In this document: piece by piece, positions 7,329 to 16,191 of the stretch | How positions within the stretch are numbered: the first letter of the stretch is position 1 | Layout of the letters: each line of letters starts with the position of its first letter | DNA from: Nocardia iowensis | Lineage (GTDB): Bacteria; Actinomycetota; Actinomycetes; Mycobacteriales; Mycobacteriaceae | Direction of reading: 5' to 3' | Assembly: GCF_019222765.1 (NCBI RefSeq) | Contig: NZ_CP078145.1 | Location: 7,316,001 to 7,380,000, forward strand | DNA: 64,000 nt | The notes under the pieces: model-generated | The model's input: the letters and a program-made list of their open reading frames with translations, nothing else | What the model was told of the DNA's origin: nothing | The model's database searches: none | Position numbers and translations under genes: made by a program

Positions 7329-10300
7329 TCACTCGTCGGTCACCTGCCTCCCGGTGTCCTGGACGGGGCAGCTGCCCGCGACGGGGCAGTGGCGACAGCC
7401 GTCATTACGCATGGCGAGGTAGCTCGGCCCCTCGGTGGCGGCTGCGGCATCGTGAATGGTGTTGCGCCACTTGTCGAGTGCCTCGGGGTCCAGCGGCGGT
7501 TGCATGCGCTGGGTGGCGCCCTCCTTGCTGCTCGGCTTGGCGACGTACACCAGCCGCGCGCCACCCGGCTCACCCATCGCACCGGGAGCTGCTCCGGAGT
7601 CGTCGGATGTGCCTTCGGCAGCAGCTGATTCGCCTGCCTCCGCGCGCGCTTCCTCGGCGGTCGCGTCGAGCGCACCCATCGCCGCCGCCACCTGGTACGT
7701 CGCCAGCTGCGCGTGATCGACCGCCGCCTGCTTGGTGACCGGCGACTTTCCGGTCTTCACGTCCACGATCACGAAGCGGCCCTGCGCGTCCCGCTCCAGC
7801 CGGTCCACCCGGCCGCGAATCCGCACCGGCCGTTCGTCTTCGGTCCGCGGCGGCAGCACACAGTCGACCGGCACCTCGACACCGGCCTGGGTGAGTTCGC
7901 CGCGGGTGTTGCGCACCCACGCCATGAAGGTTTCCAGCATGGCCTCGGTGCGGCGCAGTTCCTGCCGGGAATGCCAGCCGGAGCCGGGATCGACCGACTG
8001 CCAAGCCTTGTCGAGCGCGGCCCGCACCTGTGCCTCTGGCACCTTGCCGGCCAGCGCCTGCACCAGCGTGTGCACCAGGTTGCCCTTGACGGCGTGCGGG
8101 TTGTCGCCGTCGGTGCCGCCGTGCCGTTCCAGAGCCCAGCGCAGCGGGCAGGTGCGCAGCAGCTCGACGGTGGACGGCGAGAGGCCGATCTCGTCCTCGT
8201 CCCACAGCGAGCGTTGTGAGCTCAATTCCGCTGTGCCGTACCAGTCGTCGGGATGCGTGCCAGGCACGCCCGCACGAGCCAGCCGAGCCAGCTGGTGCGC
8301 CGCCCGTTGCCTGCGGTCCGGGTCGGACTCGGGATCGCAGACCACGCCCCGCAATTCGGCCACCAGCGAGTGCATGACCAGGGCACGGCCCGGGTCGGCG
8401 ATCGGCAGTGCGCCGGGTTCACCGTCCTCGTCGTGTCCGAGCAGCTCGGCAAGGAATCGCGACGGAACCAGATCCCGTTCCCCCGACACCGATTCCACCG
8501 CGGTGACCAGCAGCGAACGCCGGGCCCTGCTGCACGCGACCAGCAGCAGTCTGCGCTCCTCGGCGAGGATCGGCGCCGCACGGCTCACCTGTTCGCCGCC
8601 ATCGATGACACCCGCGGTCAAGTCCACCAGGTCCTCGGTGTTCAGCAGGGTGCCGCGCGGACGCGGGTTGGGCCAAATCCCTTCCTGCACAGCGGCGACC
8701 GCGACGACGTCCCACTCGCGCCCCGCGGCGGCGTGCGCACTGAGCAGCGCGACGGCCTCCTTGGGTGCGGTGCGCGGTCCCGACCCGTTCGGAATCTCCT
8801 GTTGCAGTAGGTATTCCACGAAGCCTTCGATGCTCGCGCGGGGCAGCCGGTCCACATAGCCCGCGGCCGCGTCGAACAACCCGACGGCGGCGTCGAGATC
8901 TCGATCGGCCTGCATGCCGACCGCGCCGCCGCGTTCGGACTGCGCGACCCAGCGCCGCTCCAGTCGCGAGCCGGTCCACAGCGCCCACAGCACGTCCTCC
9001 AGGCCCGCTCCGCGACGGCGCGCCTTGCGGGCCCGTTCCAGCGCGTCGAGCACCCGCCGCAGCGGCGCGGCCTCGACGTCGGTCAACCGGTCCAGGATCC
9101 GGGGGTCGCCGACACCGATCAGCAGATCACGCAGTACCTCCGCGGATGATTGATCGATGCCATGCCGCAGGATCTCGCCGGTCTCCGCGGGGCTCTCCGA
9201 GGATTCCCCGGACTGGTTCGCAGCACCCCGTTCGGCGCTGTCGGGCCCCGGCTCGCTCGAATCCGCAACGGCCCGCTCGGCGCTCTCCTCCGGCTGTTCG
9301 ACCTCGCTACCATGCCATTCGGAGTCTTCTGGATTCCATTCAGGATCTACGCCGTACCAATCGGCGTCGTCGGCAGCCCGCTCGAGGTTTCCAGGAGTTG
9401 GTTCCGGAAGCCCTGAGTTCCGTTCCGAGCTTTCTATCGTCCGATCAGGATCCCCGCTGCTCCCCTCGGAGTACTCCGCTGCCGAATCCTCGGCCCCCTC
9501 CGCGCCCCGGGCCGACCTGGCCCGATTGCGCTCGGACTCCAGCACGCTGCGCCGCACACCACGGCGCAACCGCCGCAACGTGATCTGATCGGCGCCGCCG
9601 AGCGGACCCGCGAGCAAATCCAACGCGTCCTCCGGCGTGAAGGCCGACTCCTTGTCCTTCTTCTCGCCTGCGAGCACTGCCCGCAATGACAGCAACATCC
9701 AGGCCGCGCCCCGCCGCCGGGCCAGCGGCGTATCGAGCGCGGGCTGCTGCACCGGTACGCCCGCCGCCAGTAACGCGCGACGCAGCGGCGGCAGTGACAG
9801 CGGCACCGATCGGACGATCACCGCCATCCGCGACCACGGCACTCCCCCGGTCAGGTGCGCTCGCCGCAGGTGATCGGCGATGAGCGCGGCTTCCTTCGCC
9901 GGGGTGGCGAGTACCCGCACCCGCACCTCGGTGCCGTCGTCGGCCGGTTGATCGGCCCGCTTCGGCAGCGAAAAGCGTTGCGGCGCACTGCCCGGCAACT
10001 TGGCCGCGACCCTGGCGACGGCCAGGTGCACCGGCCCGCCGGAACGATGGTTGTCGCGCAAGACGATTCGCTGTCCGTCCGGTGCGGCCAGATCGGCGAC
10101 GAACCGCGCGTCCGCGCCACGGAAGGCGAAGATCGCCTGATCCGGGTCGCCCGCGATGACGGTGGTGTGCGCGCTGTGCCCGATCGCCTTGACCAGGATC
10201 GCGGCTTGCGGATCGAGCTGCTGGGCGTCGTCGACCAGCAGGTATCGAATGCGCGCCCGTTCGGCGGCAAGCAGATTCGCGTCGCCGGCCAGCGCGTCCA

Positions 10301-11105
10301 GCGCGGCGCCGATCAGTTCGGCGGCGTCCAATGCGGGCGCCGTCGCCTCCGGTGCCTCCACGCCTACCGACCAGCGCAACAGCATTGTCTGCTCATAGCG
10401 CACCGCGAACTTGCCCGCTGCCACCCACTCCGGTTTACTGTGCTCGCGTCCGAGGCGCACCAGATCCTCCGGGCCGAGACCGCGCTCGGTGGCCCGCAAC
10501 ATCAGATCGCGCAACTGTTCAGCGAACCCGCCGAGCGCGAGCGCGGGCTGCAGGCGTTCCGGCCACAGCCCGTCCGCACCCTGGGCGATGTCGGTCAGGT
10601 CGCCGCGCAGCATCTCGCGCAGCACCGCATCCTGCTCGGCACCGGTCAGCAAACGTGGCGGTGGGTTGCCGTGGGTGGCGGCGTGTCTACGCAGCACCGA
10701 GAAGGCGTAGGAGTGCAACGTACGAGCCAGCGGCTCCCTGGTGGCGCCGGGCACCCCACCCTCGGCGTCGGGGCCGGCCAGGCGGGCGGTGATGGCGTCG
10801 CGTACCGCGCTCGCCGCCTGCTTCGAATGGGCAAGGACCAGCACGGATTCCGGATCGGCCCCGGCCGCGATGCGCTCGGCGGCAAGATCGACGAGCAGGG
10901 CCGTCTTGCCCGTGCCGGGTCCGCCGAGCACCTGCCAGGGTCGCCACCCCGGGCGCGTCGGTCCGGCCGCGGCCGCGGCATCCAACAGCGCGCGAACGTC
11001 GGCACCCCAGGCCCGCGGCCGGGGCGCCGCCACGTTCCGGCGAACAAGTCGCACCGCGCTATCCGATCGCACCACGCGGGCTATTGCAACAGACACGACC
11101 GACAC
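7329..11105 (-). CDS. adnA: AdnA: helicase-nuclease subunit with Fe-S nuclease domain
   Basis: About 1258 residues from a GTG at 11105, chosen because it removes a 55-residue unstructured Arg-rich lead overlapping lipV. Walker A is GGPGTGKT (61-68). The Walker B region reads LLVDDAQQLDP, with Asp-Ala where UvrD-type motors have Glu-Phe/Tyr. The C-terminal nuclease has KGNLVHTLVQAL, GRVDRLE and VIVDVKTGK. An AddB-like iron-sulfur set is visible: one Cys in LLRTCPLRW and three in CRHCPVAGSC near the C-terminus. The family resects DNA ends with AdnB. About 115 residues in the middle (DNA about 9140-9520) are Ser/Glu/Asp-rich and absent from the compact mycobacterial protein as I remember it (about 1055 residues). 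Orthologous position: Rv3202c. Confidence 0.92.
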   Translation of the reverse strand: MSVVSVAIARVVRSDSAVRLVRRNVAAPRPRAWGADVRALLDAAAAAGPTRPGWRPWQVLGGPGTGKTALLVDLAAERIAAGADPESVLVLAHSKQAASAVRDAITARLAGPDAEGGVPGATREPLARTLHSYAFSVLRRHAATHGNPPPRLLTGAEQDAVLREMLRGDLTDIAQGADGLWPERLQPALALGGFAEQLRDLMLRATERGLGPEDLVRLGREHSKPEWVAAGKFAVRYEQTMLLRWSVGVEAPEATAPALDAAELIGAALDALAGDANLLAAERARIRYLLVDDAQQLDPQAAILVKAIGHSAHTTVIAGDPDQAIFAFRGADARFVADLAAPDGQRIVLRDNHRSGGPVHLAVARVAAKLPGSAPQRFSLPKRADQPADDGTEVRVRVLATPAKEAALIADHLRRAHLTGGVPWSRMAVIVRSVPLSLPPLRRALLAAGVPVQQPALDTPLARRRGAAWMLLSLRAVLAGEKKDKESAFTPEDALDLLAGPLGGADQITLRRLRRGVRRSVLESERNRARSARGAEGAEDSAAEYSEGSSGDPDRTIESSERNSGLPEPTPGNLERAADDADWYGVDPEWNPEDSEWHGSEVEQPEESAERAVADSSEPGPDSAERGAANQSGESSESPAETGEILRHGIDQSSAEVLRDLLIGVGDPRILDRLTDVEAAPLRRVLDALERARKARRRGAGLEDVLWALWTGSRLERRWVAQSERGGAVGMQADRDLDAAVGLFDAAAGYVDRLPRASIEGFVEYLLQQEIPNGSGPRTAPKEAVALLSAHAAAGREWDVVAVAAVQEGIWPNPRPRGTLLNTEDLVDLTAGVIDGGEQVSRAAPILAEERRLLLVACSRARRSLLVTAVESVSGERDLVPSRFLAELLGHDEDGEPGALPIADPGRALVMHSLVAELRGVVCDPESDPDRRQRAAHQLARLARAGVPGTHPDDWYGTAELSSQRSLWDEDEIGLSPSTVELLRTCPLRWALERHGGTDGDNPHAVKGNLVHTLVQALAGKVPEAQVRAALDKAWQSVDPGSGWHSRQELRRTEAMLETFMAWVRNTRGELTQAGVEVPVDCVLPPRTEDERPVRIRGRVDRLERDAQGRFVIVDVKTGKSPVTKQAAVDHAQLATYQVAAAMGALDATAEEARAEAGESAAAEGTSDDSGAAPGAMGEPGGARLVYVAKPSSKEGATQRMQPPLDPEALDKWRNTIHDAAAATEGPSYLAMRNDGCRHCPVAGSCPVQDTGRQVTDE

Positions 11106-11167
11106 GCCGACGCGCCCCTCGCGCGACTCGCCCAGCGGCGGTCGAAGGCACAAGTCAAAATGGACCA

Positions 11168-11944
11168 GTGTCTGCTCTCCATGTCTACCGATTCGGCCCT
11201 GCCGCCGGACCGACCGTGCTCGCCTTGCACGGCGTGACCGGCCACGGCAAACGCTGGGAACACCTGGCAACCAACCATCTCCCCGATGTCCGAGTTATCG
11301 CACCTGACCTGCGCGGACACGGGCGGTCGAGCTCGTTGCCGCCGTGGACCTTCGAGTCCGTCGTCGAGGATCTGGTCGAACTGCTCGCCGCGGAGTCAGC
11401 GGCACCGGTCACGGTGGTCGGGCACTCGTTCGGCGGCGCGTGTGCGCTTCATCTCGCCAACCGCCACCCGGACTTGGTGCGCAGGCTGATGCTGATCGAT
11501 CCGGCCATCGCGGTCGACCCGGAGCGGATCGACGCCATCGCCGAATCGCTGCTGGCCGCCCCCGACTACGAGTCCGTTGCCAGAGCGCGCGAAGACAAGC
11601 TGGCCTCCGCATGGGGTGACGTGGCACCGGAGCTGATCGAGGCCGAACTCACCGAGCACCTGGTGCCCACCGCGCACGGCCGCGTCGGCTGGCGGATGAG
11701 CCTGCCCGCCATCACTTCCTATTGGGGGCAGCTGGCGCGGCCCTTCGTGCTGCCGCCAGCGAACCTGCCGACGGTGCTGGTGCAGGCGATGAAGGTGCAG
11801 CCGCCGTTCGTCATGCCCGCGTTCCGCGCGGCGCTGACCGAACATCTCGGCGACCAGCTCACCGTGCACGACTGGGAATGCGATCACATGGTCCCGCAGG
11901 CTCTTCCGGCCGAGACGGCCGCGCTCATCCGATCGGTGCTCTGA
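11168..11944 (+). CDS. lipV: Alpha/beta-hydrolase (LipV-like lipase/esterase)
   Basis: A 258-residue alpha/beta-hydrolase. The HGVTG oxyanion segment is at 21-25, the nucleophile elbow GHSFGG is at 85-90 (Ser87), and a C-terminal His lies in WECDHMVPQ. The orthologue by position is Rv3203 (LipV), a cytosolic lipase/esterase of unknown natural substrate. GTG at 11168 is chosen because residues align with the family from there (VSALHVYRFG); a longer frame begins at 11084 but overlaps the adnA start with low-complexity sequence. The gene is divergent from adnA (62-base gap) and 5 bases before the alkyltransferase-like gene, so the two are probably cotranscribed. Confidence 0.85.
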   Translation: MSALHVYRFGPAAGPTVLALHGVTGHGKRWEHLATNHLPDVRVIAPDLRGHGRSSSLPPWTFESVVEDLVELLAAESAAPVTVVGHSFGGACALHLANRHPDLVRRLMLIDPAIAVDPERIDAIAESLLAAPDYESVARAREDKLASAWGDVAPELIEAELTEHLVPTAHGRVGWRMSLPAITSYWGQLARPFVLPPANLPTVLVQAMKVQPPFVMPAFRAALTEHLGDQLTVHDWECDHMVPQALPAETAALIRSVL

Positions 11945-11949
11945 GCCCG

Positions 11950-12246
11950 ATGGCTACCTCGGACGCTCAGGTCGAGCGGGTGCGCGCGCTGGTGGCGTCC
12001 ATCCCACCCGGCCGGGTGGCGACCTACGGTGACATCGCCGCGGCCGCCGGACTGTCCACGCCGCGCACGGTCGGCTGGATCATGCGCACCGACGCTGCCG
12101 ACCTGCCATGGCATCGGGTGATCGGCGCGGGCGGCAAGCCAGCCGCGCATCTGGCCGACCGCCAGCTGCGCCTGCTCGCCGCCGAGGGGGTGCCGATCCG
12201 CGAGGGTCGAGTACACCTGCGGGCAGCGCGTTTTCCGCTTTCTTGA
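11950..12246 (+). CDS. Alkyltransferase-like protein (ATL), MGMT fold without reactive Cys
   Basis: A 98-residue protein with the O6-alkylguanine-DNA alkyltransferase DNA-binding fold: IPPGRVATYGDIA, a helix-turn-helix around TPRTVGWIMR with the arginine finger, then the active-site loop. That loop reads PWHRVI (53-58), with Trp54 where methyltransferases have Cys, the signature of ATL proteins such as E. coli YbaZ. ATLs bind O6-alkylguanine lesions and hand them to nucleotide excision repair rather than removing the alkyl group. It follows lipV by 5 bases, matching Rv3203-Rv3204. Confidence 0.88.
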   Translation: MATSDAQVERVRALVASIPPGRVATYGDIAAAAGLSTPRTVGWIMRTDAADLPWHRVIGAGGKPAAHLADRQLRLLAAEGVPIREGRVHLRAARFPLS

Positions 12247-12321
12247 CCCTCGCATCGATAAAGCCGGACCCGAATCGGTAAACGCGCCCGGAGCGAGCTG
12301 TTCGACGGCTACCGTTGAAAC

Positions 12322-13071
12322 ATGTCCACCCGCCTGGCGTGTGTCGTGTTCGATGCAGACCGGCCGCGGTTCATCGCGGACTTCTGGGCCGAGCTGCTCG
12401 GCTGGGGTGTGACCATCGACCGTCCCGATGAAGTCGACGTGGCGGCGCCCGACCCCGACGGCGTCGATCTCGCCCTCACCTTCCTGCCCGCGGCGCGAGC
12501 GAAGAACGGCAAGAACCGCATTCACCTCGACCTGGCCAGCCGCTCGATCGACCATCAACGCGTGCAGGTCGATCGTGCGCTGTCGCTCGGTGCCCGCCGC
12601 ATCGACATCGGACAGGGCGCGGTGCCGTGGGTGGTGCTCGCCGATCCCGAGGGCAACGAATTCTGTGTGCTGGAGCCGCGGGAAGAGTACGTGGACACCG
12701 GCGCCGTCGCGGCCATTGTGGTGGACACCCGAGATCCGGTGCGGCTGGCCGAATTCTGGTCGACCGCCTCCGGCTGGCCGGTCGCGCACGGCGGCGAGCA
12801 GATCGCCGGGCTGCGATCGGCGACCGGACTCGGCTCGTGGCTTGAGTTCGTGCGCACCCCCGACGAGAAGTCGGGCCGCAACCTGCTGCATCTGAATGTG
12901 GCCTCGTTCGACGACCAGGCGGCCGAGGTGGCCCGGCTGCGTGCCGCCGGTGCCACCCCGATCGATCAGGCCGACGTGAATCCGGGAAAGGCGCTCGGCC
13001 TCACCCTGGCCGACCCCGAAACCAATGAGTTCTGCCTGCTGCGACCCGCCCGCGACTGTTCGACGGTGTAA
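12322..13071 (+). CDS. Tandem VOC (glyoxalase-like) domain protein
   Basis: A 249-residue protein made of two vicinal-oxygen-chelate domains. The first (about 1-122) ends in VVLADPEGNEFCVLEP and the second (about 126-240) ends in LTLADPETNEFCLLRP; the shared DPExNEFC strand shows an internal duplication. The closest family is Glyoxalase_6, common in actinobacteria, with no defined substrate. Such proteins bind metals or small molecules, including antibiotics in resistance relatives, but nothing here fixes a role. It stands alone between the alkyltransferase-like gene and the MobA-MoeA fusion and marks the left end of the accessory segment. Confidence 0.8.
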   Translation: MSTRLACVVFDADRPRFIADFWAELLGWGVTIDRPDEVDVAAPDPDGVDLALTFLPAARAKNGKNRIHLDLASRSIDHQRVQVDRALSLGARRIDIGQGAVPWVVLADPEGNEFCVLEPREEYVDTGAVAAIVVDTRDPVRLAEFWSTASGWPVAHGGEQIAGLRSATGLGSWLEFVRTPDEKSGRNLLHLNVASFDDQAAEVARLRAAGATPIDQADVNPGKALGLTLADPETNEFCLLRPARDCSTV

Positions 13072-13153
13072 TCATCGGTGCTCGCCTCCCGGCTTCCCGG
13101 CGGCGACGAATTAGCATGTCCGCCATGTTGTACCTCGTTCAAGGTTGTGCTGA

Positions 13154-14896
13154 TTGACCGCCGCGGACGCGATCGTGCTCGCGGGCGGGCGGGCCAGCCG
13201 CATGGGCGGTGTCGACAAACCCGCGATCGTCATCGGTGGTCGGTCCATGCTCGACGCGGCCTTGGCCGCCGTCGCCTCGTGTGCGCACACGGTCGTGGTC
13301 GGACCCCATCGGCCCGAGCTGGCGCCGGAGATAAAGCAGGTACGTGAGGTGCCGCCGGGGTCAGGGCCGGTGGCGGCGATCGGCGCCGGGCTGGGCGCGC
13401 TCGGCTCGGCGGCGCCGCTCGTGGTGGTGCTCGCGGCCGACCTGCCGTTCCTGTCCGCCTGGTCGGTCACCGAATTGACCAGGCATATCTGTGAATCCGG
13501 TGCCGACGCGGTATTCGCGGCGGACGAATCGGGACGACCGCAGTACCTGATCGGGGTGTGGCGGCGCACCGCGTTGGCGGCGGCGCTCGACAATCTGGAT
13601 TCACTGATCAATCAGCCGATGAAGGCGCTGATCCCCGCCGATTCCGCGATCATCGCGCTGCCCGGTGTCGCCGACTGCGATACCGAGGAGGAGGTGCGCA
13701 AGGCGCGCGAGTCGGTTGCCGCCGACCCGGCGCCCGCGCTTGCCCTGGACGAGGCACGGAAGATTCTGCGCGACAACCTCTCCCGGCTCACGTCCTACGA
13801 GGCGGACCTGCGGTTGGTGCGGGGCGCGGCGCTCGCTGCGCCGTTGGCGGCCGTCGGGCCGCTGCCGCGCTTCGATGTCTCGGCGATGGACGGTTACGCG
13901 GTGGCGGGCGACGGGCCGTGGCGGTTGCGCCGCGATATCGGGTTCGCGGGCGGCCAGCGCCCGGTCGGGTTGCTGCCCGGCGAGGCGGTGCGCATCGCCA
14001 CCGGCGCGCACGTGCCGGACGGCACCACCAGCGTGGTCCGCGACGAATTCGTCCGGGTGGCACCGGATGACATCCTGCACCGCCTGCCGGACACCCCGAT
14101 CCGGGATGATGTACGGCGCCGCGGCGAAGATCGCAACCCCGGCGATCTCGTTGCGCCGCAGGGGGCTCCGGTGACCGCCGCGTTGATTTCCGCAGCGGCG
14201 AGCGTAGAGGTGACCGCGGGCTCAGTGCGCGGGCCGGTGCGGGCCCGCATCGTCATGACCGGCGACGAGATCCGCAGCGAGGGGCCGCTGCACGCGGGCC
14301 AGACCCGCGACTCGATCGGGCCGATCCTGCCGGACCTGCTGTCCTGGTACGGGATTCGCACCGCCGACCGGGTGCATCTACGGGACACGCCGAACGGCTT
14401 CGATGAAGTACTCACCGCGGCGACCGAGTGCGATCTGCTGGTGATCGTCGGCGCGACCGGCGGCGGCGCGGCCGACCAGTTGCGCGCCGCGGTGGCCCGC
14501 ACCTCCGCACGAATCCTGGTGCGGCGGCTACGGCTACGGCCCGGCGGTTCCACGATTGTCGCCGAACTGGTAACCGGCACAACCGTTCTCGGGCTACCCG
14601 GCAATCCGTTCGCCGCCGTCGCCACCCTCATGGCGCTGGCACCCGCCGTGGTCGAAGGCCGCACCGGCAGTTCTGCCCGCCGCACGCTGCTCGGCCCACT
14701 GCACAACGCCGCCGAGATTTCCGGCCCGGTCCCCCGCATCGTCCCCGCGCGCTACGCCCCGCCGGGCGGCTGGCTCGGCGACCCGCACATCCGCACCGCC
14801 CACCTCGGCGGTCTCGTCGATAGGGACGGCCTGGTCATCGTCCCGGCCGATGCCACCGACGGCGCGACGGTCGAGTTCCTGCCGCTGCTTGGCTAG
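13154..14896 (+). CDS. MobA-MoeA fusion (molybdenum cofactor insertion and guanylyl transfer)
   Basis: A 580-residue protein with two Mo-cofactor domains in one frame. Residues 1-190 are MobA-like: the GTP-binding LAGGRASRMGGVDK at 9-22 and LAADLPFL near 94-101. Residues about 197-580 are MoeA-like: DVSAMDGYAV at 241-250, a TGDEI motif, and LPGNPFAAVATLMA near the C-terminal part. MoeA inserts molybdate into adenylylated molybdopterin and MobA adds GMP to make bis-MGD, so the fusion joins consecutive late steps. The start is TTG at 13154, directly before the GTP-binding strand. Nitrate assimilation genes elsewhere in the window imply a need for this cofactor. Separate mobA and moeA genes could still exist outside the window. 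Confidence 0.9.
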   Translation: MTAADAIVLAGGRASRMGGVDKPAIVIGGRSMLDAALAAVASCAHTVVVGPHRPELAPEIKQVREVPPGSGPVAAIGAGLGALGSAAPLVVVLAADLPFLSAWSVTELTRHICESGADAVFAADESGRPQYLIGVWRRTALAAALDNLDSLINQPMKALIPADSAIIALPGVADCDTEEEVRKARESVAADPAPALALDEARKILRDNLSRLTSYEADLRLVRGAALAAPLAAVGPLPRFDVSAMDGYAVAGDGPWRLRRDIGFAGGQRPVGLLPGEAVRIATGAHVPDGTTSVVRDEFVRVAPDDILHRLPDTPIRDDVRRRGEDRNPGDLVAPQGAPVTAALISAAASVEVTAGSVRGPVRARIVMTGDEIRSEGPLHAGQTRDSIGPILPDLLSWYGIRTADRVHLRDTPNGFDEVLTAATECDLLVIVGATGGGAADQLRAAVARTSARILVRRLRLRPGGSTIVAELVTGTTVLGLPGNPFAAVATLMALAPAVVEGRTGSSARRTLLGPLHNAAEISGPVPRIVPARYAPPGGWLGDPHIRTAHLGGLVDRDGLVIVPADATDGATVEFLPLLG

Positions 14897-14946
14897 GCAG
14901 GCAAAACCGGTTGCCGGTCAAGCAACCGCTCGGCAACAATCGCGGC

Positions 14947-15705
14947 ATGGGACGCAGCTTCGAGGACCTGGTGACCGAAGCCGACGCGGTGTCGGTGGCC
15001 GGTTGGGATTTCGGCTGGCTCGACGGGCGAGCCAGTGAGCAGCGGCCGTCCTGGGGATATCAGCGGCTGCTCGGCGAGCGGCTCGGAAAAGTGGCCGCGG
15101 CACTGGATATCCAGACCGGCGGCGGCGAGGTGCTGGCCGGTGCGGGGAACTTTCCGCCGCTGATGGCGGCGACCGAGTCGTGGCCGCCGAACATCGCCGA
15201 GGCGACGCGATTGCTGCATCCGCTCGGGGTGGTGCTGGTCGCGGACCCGGATGAACCGCCATTGCCGTTCGGGGACAATGCGTTCGATCTGGTGGTCAGC
15301 AGGCATCCGGTGACCGTCTGGTGGGCGGAGATCGCCAGGGTGCTGCGGCCGTCCGGCACTTATCTGGCTCAACATGTCGGCGAGGCAAGCGTTTTCGAAC
15401 TCGTCGAGTATTTCCTCGGCGCGCAGCCCGAGGAAATACGTAAGCGCCGCAATCCGAATGACGATCGAGCCGCGGCGGAAGCCGCCGGACTCGACATCGT
15501 CGATCTTCGATACGAACGGTTGCGCATCGAGTTCGGGGATATCGGCGCGGTCGTGTACTTCCTGCGGAAGGTGCAGTGGATGGTTCCGGACTTCACGGTC
15601 GACCGGTACCGCGACCGGCTCTCGGCGCTGCACGAGGAGATCGAAGCAAATGGTCCGTTCGTCGCCCACTCGACCCGATTCCTAATCGAAGCACGCAAGC
15701 CTTAA
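14947..15705 (+). CDS. SAM-dependent class I methyltransferase
   Basis: A 252-residue protein that begins GRSFEDLVTEADAVSVAGWD after the initiator Met, the usual opening of an actinobacterial methyltransferase family with a GRASEQRPSWGY segment. A degenerate motif I is seen at VLAGAGNFPPL (about 68-78), the acidic motif II region near ADPDEPPLPFGDNAFDLV, and the DLVVSRHPV loop. Family members are cytosolic; I know of no characterized substrate. ATG 14947 is preferred over the upstream TTG at 14911 because family similarity starts there. Its stop lies 145 bases before the small Q-rich gene. Confidence 0.82.
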   Translation: MGRSFEDLVTEADAVSVAGWDFGWLDGRASEQRPSWGYQRLLGERLGKVAAALDIQTGGGEVLAGAGNFPPLMAATESWPPNIAEATRLLHPLGVVLVADPDEPPLPFGDNAFDLVVSRHPVTVWWAEIARVLRPSGTYLAQHVGEASVFELVEYFLGAQPEEIRKRRNPNDDRAAAEAAGLDIVDLRYERLRIEFGDIGAVVYFLRKVQWMVPDFTVDRYRDRLSALHEEIEANGPFVAHSTRFLIEARKP

Positions 15706-15850
15706 CCCGCCTAAAGCGCTCTCACCAGGGGATATGCCTCGGATCGCCGGTATAACCCGCATTTTTCACTTTCCCTTCCGGAATTGCTGCGAGCTCGCTA
15801 TCGTGAGTGCTGTTAGGCGAATAACAATCCCCGGAAAGGACCGAGTGGAG

Positions 15851-16048
15851 ATGGCTGAAAAGTCGAAGAAAACGCCTAAAAAAATGCCGAGGCAGATGGA
15901 TCGGCAGCAACAGCAACAGCGCCAGGATCAGAGCCAGCAAGGCATGAACCGCGGCGGAAATTCAGAAGGCCAGCGCATGCCGAACCAGCGCCAGTCGGAT
16001 ATGAACGACCGGCGCGATGACGAGCAGCGCAGGATGGGCCACAACTAA
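15851..16048 (+). CDS. Small Gln-rich hydrophilic protein, unknown
   Basis: About 65 residues from ATG 15851 (or 67 from GTG 15845). AAAGGA at 15835-15840 serves as ribosome binding site for either. The protein has a lysine-rich head (KSKKTPKKMPRQM), a run of glutamines around MDRQQQQQRQDQSQQG, and a tail rich in Asn, Arg and Asp, with no hydrophobic core, so it should be disordered. It ends right before a perfect 18-bp hairpin. Codon and base composition fall in AT-richer leader DNA than the neighbours. I do not recognise the family. The good ribosome binding site and terminator argue it is expressed. It could be a stress-related or nucleic-acid-binding small protein, but that is only a guess from composition. 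Confidence 0.65.
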   Translation: MAEKSKKTPKKMPRQMDRQQQQQRQDQSQQGMNRGGNSEGQRMPNQRQSDMNDRRDDEQRRMGHN

Positions 16049-16057
16049 CTGATCTGC

Positions 16058-16099
16058 ACCGCGTGCCGCCGGTTCAGTGCCGAACCGGCGGCACGCGGT
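16058..16099 (+). terminator. Perfect 18-bp hairpin after the Q-rich gene
   Basis: ACCGCGTGCCGCCGGTTC (16058-16075) pairs without mismatch with 16082-16099 around a six-base loop. There is no clear T-run, so termination would be by a strong GC stem, common in actinobacteria. It separates the Q-rich gene from the mtn operon. Confidence 0.75.
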
Positions 16100-16191
16100 T
16101 GCGCGCGGGCACGGTCGGCTTTCTTCAGGCAGCTCCCGTCCGATACCGTTGACCAGGCACAACATGGTCGCCGCGACGAAGGATGCGCCTG

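Noticed and set aside
9855..11237. 460-codon frame opposite adnA
   Set aside because: Antisense to the helicase domain and without recognisable motifs.
15734..15850. 39-codon N-terminal extension of the Q-rich protein
   Set aside because: The ribosome binding site lies inside this stretch, directly before GTG 15845/ATG 15851.
16100..16191. Riboswitch (SAM or similar) before the mtn operon
   Set aside because: Only about 90 bases remain after the hairpin and no conserved aptamer core is seen.
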